NCBI GenBank assembly: GCA_002728855.1
Contig: PBWA01000007.1
Span: 32,017 to 65,851 of the forward strand
Direction: 5' to 3'
DNA length: 33,835 bases
Source of the DNA: Flavobacteriaceae bacterium
Lineage (GTDB): Bacteria > Bacteroidota > Bacteroidia > Flavobacteriales > Flavobacteriaceae
Position 1 is the stretch's first letter. Every line of letters begins with the position of its first letter. The translations under genes were made by a program, and so were the position numbers. This document shows positions 27,330 through 33,835 of this stretch, in pieces. The notes beneath the pieces are model-generated. The model did not search any database and was not told the origin of the DNA. It saw only the letters and a list, made by a program, of their open reading frames with translations.

Positions 27330-28058
27330 ATGCTTGTCGATACAGATGCAATTGTAATTGGTGCCCTAAAATATAAAGATTCTAGTTTGATAGTTTCATG
27401 CTATTGTGAGAAATTAGGCTTAAAGTCATTTATAGTAAAAGGAGTATTAAATTCAAAAAAAGGACTAATTCGAAGGTCTTTTTTTCAGGCCCTTAATATT
27501 CTATCTATAATTACAAATTATCAAAAAAATAAACCTCAAAGACTTCACTTCTTTAAAGAGGTGAAAATTGTTCATCCAATTCAGGACATTCATTTAGACA
27601 TAAAAAAAAATAACATTGCACTTTTCCTATCTGAAATTTTAAAAAAAACATTGCCGGAAGATGGTGGGGGAGTAAATGTCAAATTATTCTATTTTCTAAA
27701 AAAATCTATTTTAATTCTTGAACAAAAAAAAATTTCATCAGCATTTTATTTAAAATTTCTAACAGAACTTAGTCGTTTCCTTGGGTTTTATCCTAATATT
27801 GAAAATATTGAAAATTCCTTTTTTGACCTTCAAAACGGCTGCTTTTCAAATACTGAAAATTTTGGGAATTCAATAAAAGGAAAATCTCTTCCAGTATTTA
27901 AAAAAATATTAAATACATCTTTTGAAAAAGTTGATTCATTATCAATTTCTAGTAATCTTAGTAAGGAAATTCTTGAAAATTTAATGCAATATTTTCATAT
28001 ACATTTACAAAGTTTTAATAATTTAAAGTCATATAAAATATTAAATGATCTATTCTAG
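27330..28058 (+). CDS. recO: DNA repair protein RecO
   Basis: A mediator that helps load RecA onto gaps in the RecFOR pathway. The 242 aa protein starts with DTDAIVIGALKYKDSSLIVSCYC, the OB-fold start typical of RecO, followed by LGLKSFIVKGVLNSKKG and a helical C-terminal part with FLTELSRFLGFYPNIENIE. The zinc-binding CxxC pairs found in some RecO proteins are not evident. The last 14 bases overlap the start of the downstream TonB-dependent receptor, a synteny I recall in other flavobacteria. Confidence 0.92.
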   Translation: MLVDTDAIVIGALKYKDSSLIVSCYCEKLGLKSFIVKGVLNSKKGLIRRSFFQALNILSIITNYQKNKPQRLHFFKEVKIVHPIQDIHLDIKKNNIALFLSEILKKTLPEDGGGVNVKLFYFLKKSILILEQKKISSAFYLKFLTELSRFLGFYPNIENIENSFFDLQNGCFSNTENFGNSIKGKSLPVFKKILNTSFEKVDSLSISSNLSKEILENLMQYFHIHLQSFNNLKSYKILNDLF

Positions 28059-30534
28059 AAAGTTTAGAATACAGTTGTTGTGTTTATTTTTGAGTATAAA
28101 TTTGTATGCTCAACAAATATGGGTTGAGGACACTAATTCTGGAGAACCCCTTGAAGGCGTTGCTATCTTCAATGAAGATAAATCCAAAAGCACAATAACA
28201 GACAAATATGGAAATGCTTTTCTAGAAAATTTTTCTGAAAATGATTCTTTAAATTTTCAAATATTAGGATACAAAAATTTTAAAATTAAACTGTTTGATT
28301 TGATTGATTTAAATATGAAATCAATAAAAATGATCCCTGAAAATCAAGTTCTTAAAGAAGTTTTTTTATCAGTTGCAAGATCCAAAACATCAGCCAATAA
28401 AATTGCCGAAAAAGTTTCAATTGTTTCTGCCAAAGAAATTGAAAAAAGATCTGGACTTAGTGGTGCAGAAGTTTTAGAAATAAGTCCAAGTGTCAGAATT
28501 CAAAAGTCTCAAGGTGGAGGAGGAAGTCCAGTATTAAGAGGGTTTGAAGCTAATCGTGTTTTGTTGGTAGTTGATGGGGTGAGGATGAATAATGCAATAT
28601 ATAGATCTGGACATCTTCAAAATGCAATTACTGTAGATCCTCATAACATAGAAAGAGTAGAAATAGTTTTTGGCTCTTCATCTGTTGGATATGGATCTGA
28701 TGCTTTAGGGGGAGTTATTCACTACTATACAAAATCGCCTGAGATAAACAGTGATAATAAATTATCTCACGAATTTTCTAGTTCATTTAATTCTGCAAAT
28801 TCCTCAAGTATAAATAATTTAACAACCTCTATGAGTTTTAAAAATTGGGGTAGTATTACCAGTTTTAGTTATTCAAATTTTGGAGATATTTTATCTGGAA
28901 ATAATAGATCTCACAATTATGAAGAATGGGGATTGACAAATTTTTATTCTGAAAATAATAGGAACAATTACTCTTCAACCCCAGTATATAATTCAACTCC
29001 AAGCCTTCAAAAAAATACTGGATATAATCAGTATGACCTCTTCCAAAAGTTTTCATTAAGACTTCCATATAATATGATGCTTAACCTCAATCTTCAGTAT
29101 TCTTCATCATCTGATATTCCTCGATATGACAAACTATCGGAAACTAAAAATGGAACTCTAAAATTTAGTGAATGGTATTATGGCCCTCAAAAACGAATTT
29201 TTATTTCTCCTCAACTTAAGTTTTTTCTTGGTAAATCATGGCTAAAAAAAGGAACAATAACAGGTGCCTTTCAAAAAATTCGCGAGTCTCGTATAAATAG
29301 GAGGTTTGATCAGCTTTCAAGATTTTATTTTGATGAAAAAGTTGATGTTTTTAGTTTAAATAGTGATTTTAGTGGTGATGGGGGGTCAAATGTTTCTTTT
29401 TCATATGGTCTTGAGCTAACTCATAACTCAATAGATTCCAATGCTTTTTCAAAAGATTTAGTAATTAATAATCAGAGAATTTTAGATTTAATTAATTCAA
29501 AAAGTATTCCGTCTAGATACCCCGACGCAGGAAGCAGTTATTCTAGCTATGCTGCTTATTTTAATTTCATTTATGAGCTAAATGAAAGACTTACTTTCAA
29601 TGCTGGATTTAGAGTTACATCTACACTATTAAAAGCAAAATGGAATGATTCGACCAGGGTTAATAAATTGCTTTCCTCTTTAAATCTTAAAAAAGAAGCT
29701 TTAACTGGAACAATTGCTATAACATATCTTTTAAAAGAAAAATGGAAATTAAGTAGTCTTATTTCAAGTGGGTTTAGAAACCCAAATATTGATGATATTG
29801 GAAAGGTTAGAGAAAATTCAGGATTTCTTCTTGTTCCAAATTCATTTTTAAAACCAGAATATGCCTATACATTTGACGCTGGGATAATTTTTTCTGAAAA
29901 TAGTAATAATTTTCTGTCACTAAGAGGATACACAACTCTAGTCTCAAGACATATCGTTAGATCTGATTTTTCAATTTTTGATGATACCACAACAGAAAGT
30001 TTAGAAACAATTATTTATAATGGTGATGAAGTAATAACTCAAGCAAATAAAAATTTAGGGAATCGATTTATTTACGGTATTTCTTCAGAATTTTCGTATC
30101 AGCTTAGTAGTAACTTTAATTCACGATTCAACATAACTTACACAAAGGGAAATAAAGACTACTCTGCAGGTCCTATGCCATCCATTCCTCCTCTTTTTGG
30201 CTCACTTTCCTTAAATTATGAATCATCTAAAATAAGTACTCAAATTAATTGGAAATTCAGTGCTTCTAAAAATCCATATGAATATAGTTGGGGTGGAGAA
30301 GATGGCCTTGATGAAACACCAATAATTAATCTTAATGCCCTTGATGAAAGAGAAAAATATGCAGGAAGCCCAAAATGGAATACATTATCTATTTTATCTC
30401 AATATAGGTTCTCAGATAAAACAAAGTTAAAATTTGGAGTAACAAATATTTTTGATGTTCACTACCGAACTTTTGCTTCAGGAATTTCATCTGAGGGGAG
30501 AAGTTTCTATGTCGGAATTAAAACTAAAATATAA
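28045..30534 (+). CDS. TonB-dependent outer-membrane receptor (haem/haemoglobin-like or related)
   Basis: An 829 aa receptor. A signal peptide (FRIQLLCLFLSINLYAQ) is followed by a carboxypeptidase-regulatory-like domain at about 23-105 (EDTNSGEPLEGVAIFNEDKS). The plug carries VSIVSAKEIEKRSGLSGAEV, SPVLRGFEANRVLLVVDGVR and VEIVFGSSSVGYGSDALGGV, and the barrel contains SGFRNPNIDDIGKVRENSG. The FRNPN stretch recalls the FRAP/NPNL region of haem receptors, but the ligand is unproven. The C-terminus SFYVGIKTKI is compatible with a final barrel strand. The start overlaps recO by 14 bases, so it probably belongs to the same transcript. No substrate-specific partner genes are adjacent. Confidence 0.9.
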   Translation: MIYSRKFRIQLLCLFLSINLYAQQIWVEDTNSGEPLEGVAIFNEDKSKSTITDKYGNAFLENFSENDSLNFQILGYKNFKIKLFDLIDLNMKSIKMIPENQVLKEVFLSVARSKTSANKIAEKVSIVSAKEIEKRSGLSGAEVLEISPSVRIQKSQGGGGSPVLRGFEANRVLLVVDGVRMNNAIYRSGHLQNAITVDPHNIERVEIVFGSSSVGYGSDALGGVIHYYTKSPEINSDNKLSHEFSSSFNSANSSSINNLTTSMSFKNWGSITSFSYSNFGDILSGNNRSHNYEEWGLTNFYSENNRNNYSSTPVYNSTPSLQKNTGYNQYDLFQKFSLRLPYNMMLNLNLQYSSSSDIPRYDKLSETKNGTLKFSEWYYGPQKRIFISPQLKFFLGKSWLKKGTITGAFQKIRESRINRRFDQLSRFYFDEKVDVFSLNSDFSGDGGSNVSFSYGLELTHNSIDSNAFSKDLVINNQRILDLINSKSIPSRYPDAGSSYSSYAAYFNFIYELNERLTFNAGFRVTSTLLKAKWNDSTRVNKLLSSLNLKKEALTGTIAITYLLKEKWKLSSLISSGFRNPNIDDIGKVRENSGFLLVPNSFLKPEYAYTFDAGIIFSENSNNFLSLRGYTTLVSRHIVRSDFSIFDDTTTESLETIIYNGDEVITQANKNLGNRFIYGISSEFSYQLSSNFNSRFNITYTKGNKDYSAGPMPSIPPLFGSLSLNYESSKISTQINWKFSASKNPYEYSWGGEDGLDETPIINLNALDEREKYAGSPKWNTLSILSQYRFSDKTKLKFGVTNIFDVHYRTFASGISSEGRSFYVGIKTKI

Positions 30535-30566
30535 TTACTTCATCAATATTTTACATATAAAATAAT

Positions 30567-30574
30567 TATTTTTG
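30567..30574 (+). promoter_or_regulatory. Predicted promoter (-7 element) for ileS
   Basis: TATTTTTG matches TAnnTTTG exactly and is 25 bases upstream of the ileS ATG, in the 65-base gap after the receptor gene. No clear -33 TTTG lies at 19-21 bases. Confidence 0.4.
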
Positions 30575-30599
30575 CAAACTATCAGAAGAATAAATTTTA

Positions 30600-33500
30600 A
30601 TGGCTTTTAAAGAATATAAAGAATTGTCTTTGACTAATATCTCTAAAGAGATTCTTGACTTCTGGAAGGAAAAAGAAATTTTCAAAAAAAGTATTGATTA
30701 TAGAAAAAATAGTCCCTCATTTGTCTTTTATGAAGGTCCTCCTTCTGCTAATGGAACACCTGGAATCCATCATGTAATGGCTCGTACAATAAAAGATATT
30801 TTCTGCAGATATAAAACTCAGAAAGGATATAAAGTAGAGAGAAAAGCTGGTTGGGATACTCACGGACTGCCCGTTGAACTGGGCGTAGAAAAAGAGTTGG
30901 GAATAACTAAAAAAGACATAGGAGAAACTGTATCTATAGAAAATTATAACCTTGCCTGTAAAAAGGCAGTAATGAAATATACAGACCAATGGGAAGATCT
31001 AACTGATAAAATTGGTTTTTGGATCAATATGAATGAGCCCTATAAAACTTATGATTCAAAATATATGGAATCTGTATGGTGGCTCATAAAAGAAATTTAT
31101 AAAAAAGGATTGCTTTATAAGGGATATAATATACAGCCTTATTCTCCTAAAGCGGGTACAGGCTTAAGTTCACATGAATTAAATCAGCCGGGGACATATA
31201 AGAATGTAACTGATACAAGTGTCACTGCTCAATTTAAAACTATTAATGAATCTTTGCCCCAAAAGTTATACAGAGATACTCCTCTTTATATACTTGCATG
31301 GACAACCACACCATGGACACTTCCATCAAATACTGCCTTAACTGTTGGAGCAAAGATTAAATATATTGTAATAGAGACGTTTAATGAATATACCTCTTTG
31401 CCTATAAGAGTTCTGCTGGCAAAAGACCTAGTGAATAAATACTTCGATAAAAAATATACTCAGGTAAATGAACTTTCTGAATTATTCTCTAAAAGAAATA
31501 AAAATAAAATACCCTACTTTGTTGAACAAGAAATAAACGGGAAAGATTTACTCGGAATTAAATACGAGCAAATTTGGTCAGATTCTCCATTACCTGTTGA
31601 TAACCCAGAAAATGCTTTTCGAGTAATCTTGGGAGATTTTGTTTCAACCGAAGATGGGACAGGAATAGTTCATACAGCACCAACCTTTGGAGCAGATGAT
31701 GCCAAGGTAGCTAAAGAAGCATCTCCTGAAGTTCCTCCACTTTTAATCCATGATAAAGAGAAAAATAAAGTTCCTCTTGTTGATCTTGAAGGTAAATTCA
31801 GGGATGAATTAATTGGCCTGGGGGGTAAATACGTTAAAAATGAATATTATGACGCCGAAGTTCCAGATAAATCTGTAGATATTGAAATAGCTATTCAATT
31901 AAAGAAAGAAAACAAGGCGTTTAAAGTTGAAAAATATGTTCACTCTTATCCAAATTGTTGGAGAACTGACAAACCTATTCTTTACTATCCTCTAGATTCA
32001 TGGTTCATAGGAGTTTCTAAAATCAGAAAATCTATTTTCGACTCGAATAAAAATATTAATTGGAAGCCTAAATCAACTGGTGATGGTCGATTTGGTAATT
32101 GGCTTAGTAACGCAAATGACTGGAATCTCTCGAGATCACGTTTTTGGGGAATCCCCTTACCAATATGGGTTACAAAAGATAAAAAAGAAATTAAAGTAAT
32201 TGGATCTATAAAAGAGCTTATTAAAGAAATAAATATTTCCTTATCTCTTGGAATTATGAAGTCTAACCCTTTCCAAAATTTTAAAGTTGATGACATGAGT
32301 GATGAAAACTATAAAATAATTGATCTTCATAAACATGTATTAGATAAAATTAAGCTTGCTTCAAAAAATAATTCCCCCATGTTTAGAGAGAAAGATCTTA
32401 TAGACGTATGGTTTGACTCTGGTGCAATGCCTTATGCTCAATGGCATTATCCTTTTGAAAACAAGCAAAAAATTGATAAAGGAGATGCTTTCCCTGCAGA
32501 TTATATAGCTGAAGGAGTTGATCAAACAAGAGGTTGGTTTTATACTCTTCACATTATCTCAAACATAGTTTTCAATTCAGTAGCTTACAAAAATGTAATT
32601 TCTAATGGTCTTGTACTTGATAAAACCGGACAAAAAATGTCTAAAAGACTTGGAAATGCAATTGATCCTTTTAAAACATTAAATATATACGGAGCTGATG
32701 CAACAAGATGGTATATGATATCTAATTCTAATCCCTGGGATAATCTCAAATTTGAATTATCAGGTGTTGAAGAAGTTCGTAGAAAATTTTTTGGAACCCT
32801 TTTTAATACTTATTCATTTTTTAGTCTCTATGCAAACATTGATAAATTTTGTTATGATGAGGATTTTATTACAATTAAAAAACGTCCTGAACTTGACCGG
32901 TGGATAATTTCTGAACTAAATTCTCTTATTGATGATGTTGATAGTGCATATAATGATTATGAGCCAACTAAAGCTGCCAGAGCTATTTCTTTTTTTGTTC
33001 AAGAGAAATTAAGTAATTGGTATGTAAGGCTCTCTAGAAGAAGATTTTGGAAAGGCGACTACGAAAAAGACAAAATTTCTGGATTTCAAACACTTTATGA
33101 TACTCTACTTGCCATTGCCAAATTATCTGCTCCTATCGCTCCCTTTTATTCAGATATTTTATATAAGGATTTAGTTTCAAACACAAAAAATAAATCGTTT
33201 GAGTCTGTTCATCTATCAGAATTTCCACTAAGTAATAAAAATCAAATTGATCTACCTTTAGAAAGTAGAATAAATAAAGCAAGAATAATAACATCATTAG
33301 CTCTATCATTGAGGAAAAAGGAACAAATTAAAGTCCGACAACCACTTAAAAAACTAATGGTCAGTGCTAGAAACATTAAAGAAAAAAATGAAATTGGATT
33401 AGTGAAAGATCAATTATGCTCAGAAATTAATATAAAAGAAGTTATGGTTATAGATGATGAGAGTAATATTTTAATCAAAGAGATAAAGCCAAATTATAAA

Positions 33501-33835
33501 ATTTTAGGTCCAAAATTTGGAAAAGAGATGAAAGTTATCGCCCAAAAAATAAATTCCTTTGGTATAAATGAAATAAAAGAAATAGAGGCAAATGGTTCTA
33601 TTTCCCTATCGTTTGATGAAAAAAATATTAATTTAGATATGAATGATATTGAAATAATTTCAAAAGATATTGATGGTTATGCTGTTGCAAGTAGTCAAGG
33701 GATTACAGTAGCATTAGATATTAAACTTTCAGAAGATCTGATAAATGAGGGAAGGGCCAGAGAATTAGTAAATAGACTTCAGAACCTAAGAAAGAATTCA
33801 GGTTTAAAAGTCACAGATAAAATAGATATTACTTT
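30600..33835 (+). CDS. ileS: Isoleucyl-tRNA synthetase (type 2-like), 3' end cut off by the window
   Basis: Charges tRNA-Ile with isoleucine; cytosolic. The frame is open from the ATG at 30600 to the window end (1078 codons). It contains the class I HIGH motif as GIHH (residues 55-58), GWDTHGLPVELGVEKELGI, the editing-domain segment GIVHTAPTFGADDAK, FGNWLSNANDWNLSRSRFWG, GVDQTRGWFYTLH and KMSKR (679-683). GWDTHGLPVE and the FGADDAK editing loop are characteristic of the eukaryote-like type 2 IleRS, which is common in Bacteroidota and typically tolerant of mupirocin. Full length is usually a little over 1100 aa, so only a short C-terminal part is missing. Confidence 0.97.
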   Translation, partial: MAFKEYKELSLTNISKEILDFWKEKEIFKKSIDYRKNSPSFVFYEGPPSANGTPGIHHVMARTIKDIFCRYKTQKGYKVERKAGWDTHGLPVELGVEKELGITKKDIGETVSIENYNLACKKAVMKYTDQWEDLTDKIGFWINMNEPYKTYDSKYMESVWWLIKEIYKKGLLYKGYNIQPYSPKAGTGLSSHELNQPGTYKNVTDTSVTAQFKTINESLPQKLYRDTPLYILAWTTTPWTLPSNTALTVGAKIKYIVIETFNEYTSLPIRVLLAKDLVNKYFDKKYTQVNELSELFSKRNKNKIPYFVEQEINGKDLLGIKYEQIWSDSPLPVDNPENAFRVILGDFVSTEDGTGIVHTAPTFGADDAKVAKEASPEVPPLLIHDKEKNKVPLVDLEGKFRDELIGLGGKYVKNEYYDAEVPDKSVDIEIAIQLKKENKAFKVEKYVHSYPNCWRTDKPILYYPLDSWFIGVSKIRKSIFDSNKNINWKPKSTGDGRFGNWLSNANDWNLSRSRFWGIPLPIWVTKDKKEIKVIGSIKELIKEINISLSLGIMKSNPFQNFKVDDMSDENYKIIDLHKHVLDKIKLASKNNSPMFREKDLIDVWFDSGAMPYAQWHYPFENKQKIDKGDAFPADYIAEGVDQTRGWFYTLHIISNIVFNSVAYKNVISNGLVLDKTGQKMSKRLGNAIDPFKTLNIYGADATRWYMISNSNPWDNLKFELSGVEEVRRKFFGTLFNTYSFFSLYANIDKFCYDEDFITIKKRPELDRWIISELNSLIDDVDSAYNDYEPTKAARAISFFVQEKLSNWYVRLSRRRFWKGDYEKDKISGFQTLYDTLLAIAKLSAPIAPFYSDILYKDLVSNTKNKSFESVHLSEFPLSNKNQIDLPLESRINKARIITSLALSLRKKEQIKVRQPLKKLMVSARNIKEKNEIGLVKDQLCSEINIKEVMVIDDESNILIKEIKPNYKILGPKFGKEMKVIAQKINSFGINEIKEIEANGSISLSFDEKNINLDMNDIEIISKDIDGYAVASSQGITVALDIKLSEDLINEGRARELVNRLQNLRKNSGLKVTDKIDIT

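Noticed and set aside
31985-32296. 103-codon open frame on the minus strand
   Set aside because: It is antisense to ileS, whose frame is continuous with conserved motifs on both sides.

Overview
The window looks like a chromosomal segment of an AT-rich member of the Bacteroidota, most likely a marine flavobacterium. The signs are an atpDC pair detached from the rest of the ATP synthase genes, three TonB-dependent receptors (two with N-terminal carboxypeptidase-regulatory-like domains), a DUF4270 lipoprotein beside a GT5-only 'glycogen synthase' and panC, TAnnTTTG-type promoter elements instead of sigma70 boxes, and AT-rich leaders without obvious Shine-Dalgarno sequences. The organism assignment is inferred from gene content and composition. 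No rRNA, tRNA, CRISPR array or insertion sequence was recognised, and no gene-free gap exceeds about 180 bases.

Region 1 (1-2611, minus strand) holds atpD-atpC, followed 21 bases later by a TonB-dependent receptor that runs off the left edge. Region 2 (2684-12638, minus strand) is a tight nine-gene catabolic operon with gaps of 14 bases or less. In transcription order it encodes a PECR/DECR-like SDR, a fused double acyl-CoA dehydrogenase (ACAD), a classical SDR, a NodN/MaoC hydratase, a PaaG-like crotonase, an ACAD11-like dehydrogenase, an ACAD10/11-type APH kinase-like protein, and two ACAD genes that look like the catalytic and non-catalytic subunits of a heteromeric enzyme. That is five ACAD domains, two of which lack a recognisable catalytic base. 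Region 3 (12711-18843) holds a large TonB-dependent receptor with long hydrophobic, Ala-rich insertions, a long-chain acyl-CoA synthetase, and a divergent PlsC-type acyltransferase.

Read together, regions 2 and 3 suggest outer-membrane uptake, CoA activation and oxidation of an unusual lipid or hydroxy acid. The kinase-like gene next to the ACAD11-like gene recalls the phosphorylate-and-eliminate route for 4-hydroxyacyl-CoA (LvaA/LvaC in Pseudomonas putida, ACAD10/11 in mammals). The paired ACADs recall the heteromeric dehydrogenases of steroid side-chain degradation. The substrate is not determined by the sequence. No thiolase or electron-transfer flavoprotein gene is present in the window.

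Region 4 (18986-33835) is mostly conserved flavobacterial housekeeping: a YpdA-like flavoprotein disulfide reductase converging on the DUF4270 lipoprotein and GT5-like gene, then a rightward series of panC, a flippase-like membrane protein, radA, gdhA, recO, a TonB-dependent receptor and ileS. ileS is cut by the right edge. panD, expected beside panC in relatives, is not present.
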